Assembly: GCF_023498005.1 (NCBI RefSeq)
Contig: NZ_CP097289.1
Coordinates: 3,410,001 to 3,474,000 of the forward strand
Length of the DNA stretch: 64,000 nucleotides
Origin: Streptomyces durmitorensis
GTDB taxonomy: Bacteria; Actinomycetota; Actinomycetes; Streptomycetales; Streptomycetaceae
Direction: 5' to 3'
Below are positions 1 to 8,982 of this stretch, in pieces; the first letter of the stretch is position 1; each line of letters begins with the position of its first letter. Below the pieces are notes generated by a model. That model had not been told where the DNA came from. It was given only the letters and a program-made list of their open reading frames with translations, and did not search any database. The position numbers and the translations under genes are program-made.

Positions 1-849
1 TTCTCCATCCAGCCCGGTGAGTTCGCGAAGATCCTGCTCGCGATCTTCTTCGCCAGCTATCTCTCCGCCAACCGCAACGCGCTGGCCTACACCGGCCGCA
101 CGGTCTGGAAGCTGACCAAGCTCCAGCTGCCGACCGGCCGCGTGCTCGGGCCGATCGTCGCGATCTGGCTCCTGAGCGTCGGGGTCCTGGTCCTCGAACG
201 GGACCTCGGCACCTCGCTGCTCTTCTTCGGCCTCTTCGTGATCCTGCTGTACGTCGCCACCGGGCGCACCGGCTGGATCGCCGTCGGCCTGGTGCTCGCC
301 GGGGTCGGGGCGTACACGGTGGGCTCGCTCGAACCCCATGTGCACAGCCGCGTCGAGGACTGGCTGCACCCCTTCGCCTCCATCGACGCGGGCGAGGGGC
401 CCAACCAACTGGCCCAGTCCCTCTTCGCGTTCGCGGCCGGCGGGATGCTCGGCACCGGGCTCGGCCTCGGGCACTCCATCCTCATCGGCTTCGCCGCCAA
501 GTCCGACTTCATCCTGGCGACGGCGGGCGAGGAGCTGGGCCTCGCGGGCCTGACGGCGATCTTCCTTCTCTACGCACTCCTGGTGGAGCGCGGCTACCGC
601 GCCGGGCTCGCGCTGCGGGACGCCTTCGGGCGGCTGCTCGCGGTCGGGCTCGCCTCGATCGTCGCGCTCCAGGTGTTCGTGATCGCGGGCGGCGTGAGCG
701 GGCTCATCCCGCTGACCGGCATGGCGATGCCGTTCCTCGCGCAGGGCGGCTCGTCGGTCGTCACCAACTGGATCATCGTGGCGCTGCTCATCCGGCTCAG
801 CGACTCGGCGCGCGGCCAGCCGGTCGGCCCACCGAAGGAGGACGCGTGA
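1..849 (+). CDS. SEDS-family peptidoglycan polymerase FtsW/RodA/SpoVE (5' truncated)
   Basis: The reading frame is open from the first base, so the gene starts upstream of the window; 282 residues of the C-terminal part are visible. They form a hydrophobic polytopic protein with SEDS signatures: an early PGEFAKI-type segment, a large extracellular loop around FASIDAGEGPNQLAQS, a GLGLG motif and a C-terminal GMAMPFLAQGGSS motif, typical of FtsW/RodA/SpoVE. These are lipid II-using glycosyltransferases of the cytoplasmic membrane that act with a class B penicillin-binding protein. Its stop overlaps the PBP start in a GTGA junction, so the two should be translationally coupled. Which SEDS paralogue this is cannot be settled from the fragment; the PBP neighbour suggests the accessory pair seen at this locus in S. 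coelicolor (SCO5302/SCO5301, from memory). Confidence 0.93.
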   Translation, partial: FSIQPGEFAKILLAIFFASYLSANRNALAYTGRTVWKLTKLQLPTGRVLGPIVAIWLLSVGVLVLERDLGTSLLFFGLFVILLYVATGRTGWIAVGLVLAGVGAYTVGSLEPHVHSRVEDWLHPFASIDAGEGPNQLAQSLFAFAAGGMLGTGLGLGHSILIGFAAKSDFILATAGEELGLAGLTAIFLLYALLVERGYRAGLALRDAFGRLLAVGLASIVALQVFVIAGGVSGLIPLTGMAMPFLAQGGSSVVTNWIIVALLIRLSDSARGQPVGPPKEDA

Positions 850-2306
850 CCAGGTACATCCGGCACGCCGCCGCGTTCTGCGCGCTGCTCCTCATCGCCC
901 TCCTTGTGAACGCGACCCGCGTCCAGGTCGTGCAGTCCGGGCACTTCGACGACAACCCCGCCAACCGCCGCCAGGCCATCGCCCGCTTCGGCCAGCCGCG
1001 CGGCGACATCATGGTCGAAGGACGCGCGGTGACCGGCTCCCAGGACACCGGGGAGCAGCTCCGCTATGAACGGACGTACAAGAACGGCCCGTTGTACGCC
1101 CCGGTGACCGGCTACGCCTCGCAGGTCTACGGCACGACCTTCCTGGAGAACGCCGAGGACGACATCCTCTCCGGCACCGACCCGATGCTCGCCCCGCTCC
1201 CCCTGTGGAACGACATCAGCCGCGCCCAGAACCCCGGCGGCAAGGTGCGGACCACGATCAGGGCGGCGGCGCAGCAGGCCGCGTACGCCGGGCTCGGCGG
1301 CAAGAAGGGGGCGGTGGCCGCGATCGAGCCGTCGACCGGGAAGATCCTCGCCCTGGTCAGCACCCCTTCGTACGATCCCGAGCGGCTCTCGGGCACCAGT
1401 GGGTCGGTGGCGCGGTCCTGGGCGGCGCTGAACGCCAGCGCCGACAAGCCGATGCTGAACCGCGCGATCCGCCAGACGTATCCGCCCGGTTCGACCTTCA
1501 AGGTGGTGACGGCGGCGGCGGCCCTGGACGCGGGCACGGTCACGGACCTGGACGCCGCCACGAAGTCGCCGAGCCCCTACACGCTGCCCGGCACGAGCAC
1601 GCAGCTGACGAACGAGGTCGACGGCTGTACGAACGCGACCCTGCGCTATGCCTTCGAGTGGTCCTGCAACACGGTCTTCGCCAAGCTGGGCGCGGACACC
1701 GGCCTGGGCGACATGCTGGGCACGGCACGGAACTTCGGCTTCAACGACAGCGGCCTGAAGATCCCGTCGTCGGTGGCGGCGAGCAACTTCGACACCGCGA
1801 TGGACGACGCACAGCTGGCACTCTCCTCGATCGGCCAGTACGACACGAGGGCGACTCCGCTCCAGATGGCGATGGTCTCGGCGGCGGTGGCCAACGGCGG
1901 CCAGGTCGAGTCCCCGCACCTGGTGGACGAGACCACGACGGACGACGGCGACGTGGTGGAGAACACCGGCAACCACTCCCTCCACCAGGCGATGAACCCG
2001 GCCACGGCGATGCAGCTGCGGGAGCTGATGACCGGCGTGGTCGAGGAGGGCACCGGCTCGAACGCGGCGATCCCGGACGTGACGGTGGGCGGCAAGACGG
2101 GCACGGCCCAGCACGGCATCGACAACTCCGGTACGCCCTATGCCTGGTTCATCTCCTGGGCCCAGAAGTCCGGCGAGGCGCAGCCCTCGGTGGCGGTGGC
2201 GGTGGTGGTCGAGGACGCGGCGGCCGACCGGGGCGACATCAGCGGCGGCGGGAGCGCGGCGCCCATCGCGAAGGCGGTGATGGAGGCGGTGCTCGACGGA
2301 CCGTAG
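846..2306 (+). CDS. Class B penicillin-binding protein (PbpA-like transpeptidase)
   Basis: This 486-residue DD-transpeptidase cross-links peptidoglycan as partner of the preceding SEDS polymerase. It has one N-terminal membrane anchor (about residues 8-24), a short PBP dimerisation region, and a transpeptidase domain from about residue 150. The catalytic motifs are intact: SxxK as STFK with Ser216 and Lys219, SxN as SCN at Ser273, and KTG at Lys417. The GTG start overlaps the upstream stop by four bases. The length fits the PbpA group, which lacks the long PASTA extension of other PBPs. The protein is membrane anchored with the catalytic domain outside the cytoplasm. A role in sporulation or side-wall synthesis rather than vegetative division is inference. 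Confidence 0.95.
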   Translation: MTRYIRHAAAFCALLLIALLVNATRVQVVQSGHFDDNPANRRQAIARFGQPRGDIMVEGRAVTGSQDTGEQLRYERTYKNGPLYAPVTGYASQVYGTTFLENAEDDILSGTDPMLAPLPLWNDISRAQNPGGKVRTTIRAAAQQAAYAGLGGKKGAVAAIEPSTGKILALVSTPSYDPERLSGTSGSVARSWAALNASADKPMLNRAIRQTYPPGSTFKVVTAAAALDAGTVTDLDAATKSPSPYTLPGTSTQLTNEVDGCTNATLRYAFEWSCNTVFAKLGADTGLGDMLGTARNFGFNDSGLKIPSSVAASNFDTAMDDAQLALSSIGQYDTRATPLQMAMVSAAVANGGQVESPHLVDETTTDDGDVVENTGNHSLHQAMNPATAMQLRELMTGVVEEGTGSNAAIPDVTVGGKTGTAQHGIDNSGTPYAWFISWAQKSGEAQPSVAVAVVVEDAAADRGDISGGGSAAPIAKAVMEAVLDGP

Positions 2307-2341
2307 GGCGCCAACAGCCGTCTCCATCACGTGGCCGGGGG

Positions 2342-3454
2342 TCAGGGGTTCGGGGCACCGCCCGAGGCGATCATGTCCTCGACCTCCGCGACGCGCTCGC
2401 CCTCCTCCGCCGCGAACCGCTCCGCGTCCAGCTTCTCGGCGATCTCCTCGTCCTGGGCCATCAGCTGGTCGAGGTTGGCGTTGCCCATCTCGAAGACGCC
2501 CATGTCGACGTACGCCTCCTGAAGGCGCTTGCCCCACAGGCCGATGTCCTTGACGCACGGCACGATGCGGCTGAAGAGCAGCTGCCGGAAGATGGCGAGG
2601 AACTCGGAGTTCTCGCTGGCCTCCTCGGCCTCCGCCTTCGGGATGCCGAAGTTCTCCAGGACCTCGACGCCGCGCAGGCGGTCGCGCATCAAGTAGCAGC
2701 CCTCGATGACGAATTCCTCGCGCTCGCGCAGTTCCGCGTCGGAGAGCTGTTTGTAGTAGTCGCGCAGGGCCATGCGGCCGAAGGCCACGTGCCGGGCCTC
2801 GTCCTGCATGACGTACGCGAGGATCTGCTTCGGCAGCGGCTTGTCCGTCGTGTCGCGGATCATGCCGAAGGCGGCGAGCGCGAGGCCCTCGATCAGGACC
2901 TGCATGCCGAGGTAGGGCATGTCCCAGCGGGAGTCGCGCAGGGTGTCGCCGAGCAGCGACTGGAGGTTGTCGTTGATCGGGTAGAGCATGCCGATCTTGT
3001 CGTGCAGGAAGCGGCCGTAGACCTCCGCGTGCCGCGCCTCGTCCATGGTCTGGGTCGCCGAATAGAACTTCGCGTCCAGGTCGGGGACCGACTCCACGAT
3101 GCGCGCCGCGCACACCATCGCGCCCTGCTCGCCGTGCAGGAACTGGCTGAACTGCCAGGAGGCGTAGTGCTTGCGCAGCTCACCCTTGTCGCGGTCGGTC
3201 ATCTTCGCCCAGTGGCGGGTGCCGTAGAGCGACATGGACTCGTCGGGGGTGCCGAGCGGGTCGTACGGGTCGACCTCAAGGTCCCAGGCGATGCGTTTGG
3301 CACCGTCCCACTGCTTGTCCTTGCCCTTCTGGTAGAGGGCGAGCAGCCGGGCGCGGCCCTCGTCGTACTCCCAGCTGAAGCGGGCCGCGCCGCTCGCCGG
3401 TATCTGCCAGATGGTCTCGTCGGGGGCGTGCGTGTACAGCTCGTGCGTGGACAC
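2342..3454 (-). CDS. Ferritin-like diiron protein (oxygenase/R2-like fold)
   Basis: This 370-residue soluble protein carries two ExxH diiron-ligand motifs in the ferritin-like four-helix arrangement: DEARHAEVYGRF and, about 90 residues later, QDEARHVAFGRM. Additional acidic ligands are expected on the paired helices. The fold is shared by ribonucleotide reductase R2, R2-like oxidases and AurF-type N-oxygenases. No radical tyrosine or reductase subunit is evident nearby, so oxygen-dependent substrate oxidation is likelier than ribonucleotide reduction. The GTG start follows an AGGAG ribosome site. It is divergent from a second diiron protein at 3672-4610 across a 217-base region holding a perfect inverted repeat. 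The substrate is unknown. Confidence 0.85.
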   Translation of the reverse strand: MSTHELYTHAPDETIWQIPASGAARFSWEYDEGRARLLALYQKGKDKQWDGAKRIAWDLEVDPYDPLGTPDESMSLYGTRHWAKMTDRDKGELRKHYASWQFSQFLHGEQGAMVCAARIVESVPDLDAKFYSATQTMDEARHAEVYGRFLHDKIGMLYPINDNLQSLLGDTLRDSRWDMPYLGMQVLIEGLALAAFGMIRDTTDKPLPKQILAYVMQDEARHVAFGRMALRDYYKQLSDAELREREEFVIEGCYLMRDRLRGVEVLENFGIPKAEAEEASENSEFLAIFRQLLFSRIVPCVKDIGLWGKRLQEAYVDMGVFEMGNANLDQLMAQDEEIAEKLDAERFAAEEGERVAEVEDMIASGGAPNP

Positions 3455-3598
3455 TGACGGCTCCTAAGAATTGGCCTTGAGCTTCTCCGTAATCGCCTCG
3501 TGCTGCTGTCGTCGGCCTTCGACTGCCTTGTACCAGTCGGTAGTTGGCAGGCTCACACGTTCGTAGATGCGGGGTCAACAAGTCGTGCGCAAGGGATT

Positions 3599-3621
3599 GA
3601 CTGCCTTGCTGACAGGCAGTC
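3599..3621. promoter_or_regulatory. Perfect 8-bp inverted repeat between divergent diiron genes
   Basis: GACTGCCT and AGGCAGTC arms are separated by 7 bases. The left arm sits in a possible -35 (TTGACT at 3597-3602) facing the gene at 3672. A second copy of the ten-base left-arm sequence GACTGCCTTG lies at 3521-3530. This is a plausible operator for the TetR-type regulator at 4670-5398; that pairing is inference. Confidence 0.55.
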
Positions 3622-3671
3622 TCATAAGTCGTGACCGCCGGTAACTGTGACCACGAGGCAGGGGCAGAGTC

Positions 3672-4610
3672 ATGACGACCATCACGGAGGACGCGGCGAT
3701 CGAAGGGCTGCGGGACGCGCTGGGACTGCTCAAGGACCGGGAGCAGGTGGCCGAGCGGCTGCTCGACTCCTCCGCCAAGCACTCCTTCGACCCCGACAAG
3801 GAGCTGGACTGGGAGGCGCCCTTCGAGGAGGGCAAGTGGTTCTGGCCCCCGGAGCTCGTCTCGCTGTACGGCACGCCGATGTGGCGGCGGATGAGCGAGG
3901 AGCAGCGCATCGCGCTCTCCCAGCACGAGGCCGCCGCGCTCGCGTCCCTGGGCATCTGGTTCGAACTGATCCTGATGCAGCTGCTCGTACGGCACATCTA
4001 CGACAAGCCGGCCACGAGCGCGCACGTGCGGTATGCCCTGACGGAGATCGAGGACGAGTGCCGGCACTCGAAGATGTTCGCGCGCCTGATCCAGCGCGGG
4101 GACACGCCGTACTACCCGGTCAGCACCGTGCACCGGAACCTCGGCCGCCTCTTCAAGACGATCTCGACGACGCCCGGTTCGTTCACGGCGACGCTGCTCG
4201 GCGAGGAGATCCTCGACTGGATGCAGCGCCTGACGTTCCCGGACGAGCGCGTCCAGACGCTGGTGCGCGGCGTCACGCGGATCCACGTCGTGGAGGAGGC
4301 GCGCCATGTGCGGTACGCCCGTGAGGAGCTGCGCCGCCAGATGGTGACCGCGCCGCGCTGGTCCCAGGAGTTCACCCGCCTCACCTCCGGCGAGTTCGCC
4401 CGCGTCTTCTCCATCGCCTTCATCAACCCCGAGGTCTACACGAACGTGGGCCTGGACAGGCGTGAGGCCATGGCCCAGGTCAAGGCGAGCGCCCACCGCC
4501 GCGAGATCATGCAGACGGGAGCCAAGCGCCTGACGGACTTCTTGGACGACATCGGGGTGCTGAGGGGCGCCGGGCGGCGGCTGTGGAAGAGCTCGGGACT
4601 GCTGGCGTAG
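3672..4610 (+). CDS. AurF-like diiron oxygenase (p-aminobenzoate N-oxygenase family)
   Basis: This 312-residue protein has diiron motifs resembling AurF/CmlI-type N-oxygenases: EIEDECRHSKMF near residue 125 and VEEARHVRYAREEL near residue 210, with a helical ferritin-like pattern throughout. The family uses O2 and a carboxylate-bridged diiron centre to oxidise arylamines or other substrates. The ATG start follows a purine-rich stretch. It is divergent from another diiron protein (2342-3454) and is followed 59 bases downstream by a TetR regulator on the same strand. No biosynthetic gene cluster surrounds it, so an N-oxygenase reaction is only one possibility; lipid or aromatic hydroxylation is equally open. 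Confidence 0.85.
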   Translation: MTTITEDAAIEGLRDALGLLKDREQVAERLLDSSAKHSFDPDKELDWEAPFEEGKWFWPPELVSLYGTPMWRRMSEEQRIALSQHEAAALASLGIWFELILMQLLVRHIYDKPATSAHVRYALTEIEDECRHSKMFARLIQRGDTPYYPVSTVHRNLGRLFKTISTTPGSFTATLLGEEILDWMQRLTFPDERVQTLVRGVTRIHVVEEARHVRYAREELRRQMVTAPRWSQEFTRLTSGEFARVFSIAFINPEVYTNVGLDRREAMAQVKASAHRREIMQTGAKRLTDFLDDIGVLRGAGRRLWKSSGLLA

Positions 4611-4669
4611 CTAAGAGGGTGCGCGGGGTTCCGGGGCGCTTGTTCGAAAGGGCGGTTACGCTGCGAGGC

Positions 4670-5398
4670 ATGACCTCGCCTGCTCCCACCCGCGCGTACC
4701 GGCGGCTCAGTGTCGAAGAGCGGCAGCGGCAGCTCAAAGAGGCCGCCCTGTCCCTCTTCGCGGTGCGCGCACCCGACGAGGTGTCCCTCGACGACGTGGC
4801 GGAGGCGGCCGGGGTGTCACGGCCGCTCGTCTACCGCTACTTCCCCGGCGGCAAGCAGCAGTTGTACGAGGCCGCGCTGCGCTCCGCCGCCGACGAGCTG
4901 GAGCAGTGCTTCGCCGAGCCGCCCGAGGGCCCGCTCACCCAGCGCCTGGCGAACGCGCTCGACCGCTACCTCGCCTTCGTCGACCAGCACGACGCGGGGT
5001 TCAGCGCGCTGCTCCAGGGCGGCAGCGTCGTGGAGACCTCGCGCACGACCGCCATAGTGGACGAGGTGCGCAGGACGGCCGCCGAGCACATACTCGCCCA
5101 CCTGGAGGTCGTGGGGGCCAGGGGCCCGCGGCTGAGGATGACCGTGCGGATGTGGATCACCTCCGTCGAGGCGGCGTCCCTGATCTGGCTGGACGAGGAG
5201 AAGCAGCCGCCGCTCGACGAGCTGCGGGACTGGCTGGTCGAGCAGTTCATGGCGGTCCTGGTGGCCTCCGCAGGGCGCGACCCGCAGACCGCGGAGGCGG
5301 TACGGGGCGCGCTGGCCCTGGAGACGGCCGATGGACCAGCGGGCTCGCTCGCCCGGCGTGTGCTGCCCGTGGTGAGCGACGCGGCGCACCTGCTGTGA
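4670..5398 (+). CDS. TetR/AcrR family transcriptional regulator
   Basis: This 242-residue regulator has an N-terminal TetR helix-turn-helix (about residues 12-58; SLDDVAEAAGVSRPLVYRYF) followed by an all-helical ligand domain. The ATG at 4670 is chosen because it places the HTH close to the N-terminus; the longer in-frame extension to 4583 would overlap the preceding gene. It lies 59 bases downstream of the AurF-like gene on the same strand, so it may be cotranscribed and control the divergent diiron pair through the inverted repeat at 3599-3621. The ligand is unknown. Confidence 0.9.
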   Translation: MTSPAPTRAYRRLSVEERQRQLKEAALSLFAVRAPDEVSLDDVAEAAGVSRPLVYRYFPGGKQQLYEAALRSAADELEQCFAEPPEGPLTQRLANALDRYLAFVDQHDAGFSALLQGGSVVETSRTTAIVDEVRRTAAEHILAHLEVVGARGPRLRMTVRMWITSVEAASLIWLDEEKQPPLDELRDWLVEQFMAVLVASAGRDPQTAEAVRGALALETADGPAGSLARRVLPVVSDAAHLL

Positions 5399-5408
5399 CA
5401 CTGGCCGG

Positions 5409-5687
5409 GTGAAGAGCGAAGACACCCCCTTCGAGGGTGGCCCCCTGGACGGCCGCGTCCTGCCCATCCTGCTCGGCCCGACCGGCCACCCCCCGAAGGT
5501 GTACCGGGTCCCGGTGCCGGACGAGGCGGGCGGCCCGCCGACCGTGCTCGTCTACCGCCGGGTGGCCAAGGCGGGGAAGCGGCTCGGGCTGCACCAGGGC
5601 TGGACGTACGCGTACGACCCCGAGGGCGACAAGGCCGGATCAGGACTGAAGTGGCCGTGGTCGAAGCCGGGCGGGGCAGCGGGCTGA
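5409..5687 (+). CDS. Small conserved hypothetical protein
   Basis: This 92-residue protein starts at GTG ten bases after the TetR stop. It is rich in Gly, Pro and Lys, with no membrane segment or signal peptide. The sequence has a regular strand-like pattern (RVLPILLGPTG, KVYRVPVPDE, PTVLVYRRV). Codon use matches its neighbours, and small proteins of this kind are common in Streptomyces. No function can be assigned. Its close spacing to the TetR gene suggests cotranscription. Confidence 0.7.
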   Translation: MKSEDTPFEGGPLDGRVLPILLGPTGHPPKVYRVPVPDEAGGPPTVLVYRRVAKAGKRLGLHQGWTYAYDPEGDKAGSGLKWPWSKPGGAAG

Positions 5688-5858
5688 GCTCCGCGGGCTC
5701 CCGCCCGGTCGCCGCCGGGGCAAGGGCGGCGCGCCGTGGGCCCCTGGACGAGTGACCGCATTGCGCCAACCCGCGCACCCTCCGGAGGCGGGCCGCGCCG
5801 GGGCGGCTGATGCTCGCGGTGCGGGGCGGAGGGGCCGCCGCGCGCCGGAGGTGATGGC

Positions 5859-7025
5859 ATGTCAGGCAGGCTGCTGCGGTGGGTCGGTACGGGAGCGGCG
5901 GTCGGGGCGTTGCTGACGACGGCTTCACCGGCGTACGCCGTGCCGGAGCCCTCAGGACCCGGGGAGCGCCCGGTCTCCGAGCTCCTGACGGACCTTCAGG
6001 AGCTGTACCGGAAGGCCGAGGAGTCGACGGAGACGTACAACGCCACCGCGGAGAAGCTGAAGGAACAGCGCGCCGAGGTCACCCGCCTGAACGGCAGCCT
6101 GGCGCGCGCGAGGACCTCGGTGCGGGACAGCCGGGGCGCGGCGGGCCGCTTCGCGCGCCAGCAGTACCAGGGCAGGACGAACATCTCCCCCTACGTGCAC
6201 CTCCTGCTCGCCCGCAACCCGCAGCAGGCGCTCGACCAAGGGCATGTGATCGGGCGGGTGGCGGCGGAGCGGGCCGCGACGGTGCAGCGTCTGGTCGGCG
6301 GCGAGAAGACGGCGGCCACGCTCGCGGCCGGTGCCAGGAGCGCCCTGGAGACCCAAGTCGCCCTCGCCGCACGGCAGAAGGAGGCGCGCGACACGGTCAA
6401 GGGGCAGCTGAAGGAGGTCGAGGAGCTGCTGGCCTCGCTGAGCACGGAGCAGCTTGCGGAACTGGCGCGGGCCGAGGAGGAGGGGATGGCCGCGGCGCAG
6501 CGCAAGTTCCTGGCGTCGGGCGCACTGAGCGGAGCTGCGGGTTCCGCGGGCTCCGCGCCGTCCCGGCCGCCGTCCCGGCGAGGGGACGAGGCGCTGGACT
6601 ACGCCGTGCGGCAGATCGGGAAGCCGTACAAGTGGGGCGCGGAGGGCCCCGCGTCCTTCGACTGCTCGGGGCTCACCCAACAGGCGTGGGCGGCGGCGGG
6701 CAAGGAGATCCCGCGTACCTCGCAGGAGCAGTGGGCGCAGCTCCGGCGGGTCTCGCTGCGGAAGCTGCGGCCGGGTGACCTGGTCGTCTACTTCCCCAAG
6801 GCCACGCATGTGGCGCTGTACCTGGGCGACGGCATGGTCATCCAGGCCCCGCGCCCCGGGACCCGGATCAAGGTCTCCCCCATCGCGGCGAACCCGCTCC
6901 TGGGCGCGGTACGCCCGGACCCCAAGGCGGACCCCATGAAGAACTACGTCCCACCGAAGCTGCCGCGCGGGGCGATGAAGGGCGGGGACAAGGGATACGG
7001 GAGGGCGGGCGCGCCCCGTGCGTAG
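5859..7025 (+). CDS. Secreted NlpC/P60 (C40) peptidoglycan endopeptidase
   Basis: This 388-residue exported cell-wall hydrolase has a signal peptide over roughly residues 1-28 ending at a SPAYA-type cleavage site. A long coiled-coil region (about 45-215) follows, as in RipA and other actinobacterial C40 peptidases, then a Ser/Pro-rich linker and a C-terminal NlpC/P60 domain. The catalytic Cys269 lies in FDCSGL and His317 in THVALYLG. Such enzymes cut between D-iGlu and the diamino acid of stem peptides during growth and septation. A GGAGGTG ribosome site precedes the ATG. The coiled coil probably provides autoinhibition or docking, by analogy with homologues. Confidence 0.94.
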   Translation: MSGRLLRWVGTGAAVGALLTTASPAYAVPEPSGPGERPVSELLTDLQELYRKAEESTETYNATAEKLKEQRAEVTRLNGSLARARTSVRDSRGAAGRFARQQYQGRTNISPYVHLLLARNPQQALDQGHVIGRVAAERAATVQRLVGGEKTAATLAAGARSALETQVALAARQKEARDTVKGQLKEVEELLASLSTEQLAELARAEEEGMAAAQRKFLASGALSGAAGSAGSAPSRPPSRRGDEALDYAVRQIGKPYKWGAEGPASFDCSGLTQQAWAAAGKEIPRTSQEQWAQLRRVSLRKLRPGDLVVYFPKATHVALYLGDGMVIQAPRPGTRIKVSPIAANPLLGAVRPDPKADPMKNYVPPKLPRGAMKGGDKGYGRAGAPRA

Positions 7026-7080
7026 CCTCTGCCGCACAGACTTCCGCCCGGCCACCCGCCCGAACGCCCCGTAGCGCGGA

Positions 7081-8313
7081 CTAACCCGCCAGACCCGCCA
7101 GGTACGCGCCCGTCTTCTCCGGCTCATAGAAGAAGTTCTCGAAGTCCGACGGGTCGTTGAAGCCGTTCGCGAAGCGGTCTGCCGCCGGCTGGAGTTGGCC
7201 CGCCGCGCCGATCAGGTTCAGGACGTGCTCCGGCGGCGGCGACAGCATCGCGTTCGTCCACTTGGTGACGTGCTGAGCCGTCTCCCAGTACCGGTCGAAC
7301 GTCGACTGCATCCAGTCCGCGTCGAACGGCTTGTCTCCGTGCTCGATGATCGAGGCGAGGTACGAAGCCGCGCACTTCGACGCCGAGTTGGACCCCTGGC
7401 CCGTGATCGGGTCGTTCGCGACCACCACGTCCGCGACGCCCAGGACGAGGCCGCCGCCCGGCAGCTGCCCGATCGGCTTGCGGACCGTCGGCGCGTAGCG
7501 GCCGGACAACGTGCCGCCCGCGTCCGTCAGTTCGACCTTGGTCGCCCGCGCGTACTCCCACGGCGTGAACTTCTCAAGGAGTTCGAGGGTCAGCGCCAGG
7601 TGTTCCGAGGGGTCCTTGACGCCCTGGAACACGTCCAGCGGGCCGCCCGGCACACCCTCCCAGAACAGGATGTCGGCGCGCCCGGACGTGGTGAGGGTCG
7701 GCATGACGAAGAGTTCGCCCACGCCCGGCACCAGGTTGCACCGCACCGCGTCGAACTCGGGGTGCTCGGGCCGCGGGCCCATCCCGTGGACGTACGCGAC
7801 GGCCAGCGCGCGCTGCGGGGTGTCGTAGGGGGAGCGAGCGGCGTCGCGCTCGAACATCGAGACCAGTTCGCCCTTGCCCGCGGAGACGAGCACCAGGTCG
7901 TACGTACGGGAGAAGTAGTCGAGGTCCGAGACCGCCGCGCCGTGGATGACCAGCTGGCCGCCCCGCTGCGCGAACGTCTCCATCCAGCCCGCCATCTTCA
8001 CGCGCTGGTCGACGGACTGGGCGTACCCGTCCAGCTTGCCGACCCAGTCGATGACACGCGAGGAGTCGGGCCCGGCGACCGAGACGCCGACGCCCTCGAT
8101 CTTCGGGGCCTGGGACTCCCAGAAGTTCACCTTCAGGTCCCGCTCGTGCTGCAGCGCCGTGTGGAACATGCACTGCGTGGACATCACACGGCCGGACCTG
8201 ACCTCGTCCGCCGTGCGGTTGGACATCAGGGTGACCTCGTACCCCTGCGACTGGAGTCCGAGGGCGATCTGGAGCCCGGCCTGACCGGCTCCGACGACGA
8301 GTATCTTCCGCAT
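7081..8313 (-). CDS. StyA-like FAD-dependent (styrene/indole) monooxygenase family protein
   Basis: This 410-residue flavoprotein has an N-terminal Rossmann FAD motif (VVGAGQAGLQIALGL) and the overall pattern of the styrene/indole monooxygenase StyA group, including a GQGSN motif near residue 310 in the flavin-binding C-terminal portion. StyA enzymes are two-component group E monooxygenases that receive FADH2 from a reductase; no reductase gene is adjacent. It lies 39 bases downstream of the conservon GTPase on the same strand and may belong to the same transcript. Conservons elsewhere often carry a cytochrome P450 in this slot, so a redox enzyme here fits the pattern. The natural substrate is unknown. 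Confidence 0.9.
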   Translation of the reverse strand: MRKILVVGAGQAGLQIALGLQSQGYEVTLMSNRTADEVRSGRVMSTQCMFHTALQHERDLKVNFWESQAPKIEGVGVSVAGPDSSRVIDWVGKLDGYAQSVDQRVKMAGWMETFAQRGGQLVIHGAAVSDLDYFSRTYDLVLVSAGKGELVSMFERDAARSPYDTPQRALAVAYVHGMGPRPEHPEFDAVRCNLVPGVGELFVMPTLTTSGRADILFWEGVPGGPLDVFQGVKDPSEHLALTLELLEKFTPWEYARATKVELTDAGGTLSGRYAPTVRKPIGQLPGGGLVLGVADVVVANDPITGQGSNSASKCAASYLASIIEHGDKPFDADWMQSTFDRYWETAQHVTKWTNAMLSPPPEHVLNLIGAAGQLQPAADRFANGFNDPSDFENFFYEPEKTGAYLAGLAG

Positions 8314-8352
8314 GCGGCTGCTTCTCCTACGGGGGTACTGAGAACTGAAGAG

Positions 8353-8982
8353 TTATTCGGGGGTTGCTGCCAGGGCGTGGCCCACCAGCGAGAGCAGCGA
8401 CTCGATGACCGAGATCCGCTGCCGCGCGTCCATGATCAGCACCGGTATGTGCGGCGGGATCGTCAGCGCCTCACGGACGTCCGCGGGCTCGAACTCCTCG
8501 GTGCCGTCGAAGTGGTTGACGGCGACGATGTACGGCAGACCGCAGCTCTCGAAGTAGTCGAGCGCGGGGAAGCAGTCGGAGAGCCTGCGGGTGTCGGCGA
8601 GGACCACGGCGCCGATCGCGCCGCGCACCAGGTCGTCCCACATGAACCAGAAGCGCTGCTGCCCCGGCGTACCGAAGAGGTACAGCACGAGGTCGTCGTC
8701 GAGCGTGATCCGGCCGAAGTCCATGGCGACCGTGGTCGTGGTCTTGTCCGGGGTCGACGTGAGGTCGTCCGTATCCTCGCTCGCCTGCGTCATCAGCGCC
8801 TCCGTCTGGAGGGGCGTGATCTCGGAGACCGCGGTGACCAGGGTCGTCTTGCCCACGCCGAAGCCGCCCGCCACCACGATCTTCGTCGCGATCGGGGCCC
8901 GGGTGCGGTCCGTCTGCCAGGCTTGGAGGTTCTCGTCCGGGTCGGGGCCCGGGTGGCGGAGTTCAGAGACGGCGGAGTCCAC
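8353..8982 (-). CDS. cvnD: Conservon small GTPase CvnD
   Basis: This 209-residue MglA/Ras-like GTP-binding protein has a P-loop GGFGVGKTTL near residues 39-48 and a LFGTPGQQRFWFMW segment corresponding to switch II. CvnD is the output GTPase of conservons, which resemble eukaryotic GPCR-like membrane complexes in Streptomyces. The GTG start lies 20 bases inside the end of cvnC. It is the fourth gene of cvnA-B-C-D and would cycle with the roadblock protein CvnB. Confidence 0.95.
   Translation of the reverse strand: MDSAVSELRHPGPDPDENLQAWQTDRTRAPIATKIVVAGGFGVGKTTLVTAVSEITPLQTEALMTQASEDTDDLTSTPDKTTTTVAMDFGRITLDDDLVLYLFGTPGQQRFWFMWDDLVRGAIGAVVLADTRRLSDCFPALDYFESCGLPYIVAVNHFDGTEEFEPADVREALTIPPHIPVLIMDARQRISVIESLLSLVGHALAATPE

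Noticed and set aside
594..3113. 839-codon minus-strand frame across the PBP and ferritin-like genes
   Set aside because: It crosses two well-supported genes in other frames and has no domain.
1205..3457. 750-codon plus-strand frame
   Set aside because: It is a shadow of the PBP gene and antisense to the ferritin-like gene, with Arg/Gly-rich composition.
3672..4610. AurF-like gene as start of a secondary-metabolite cluster
   Set aside because: No synthase, ligase or transport genes of a biosynthetic cluster occur within the window.
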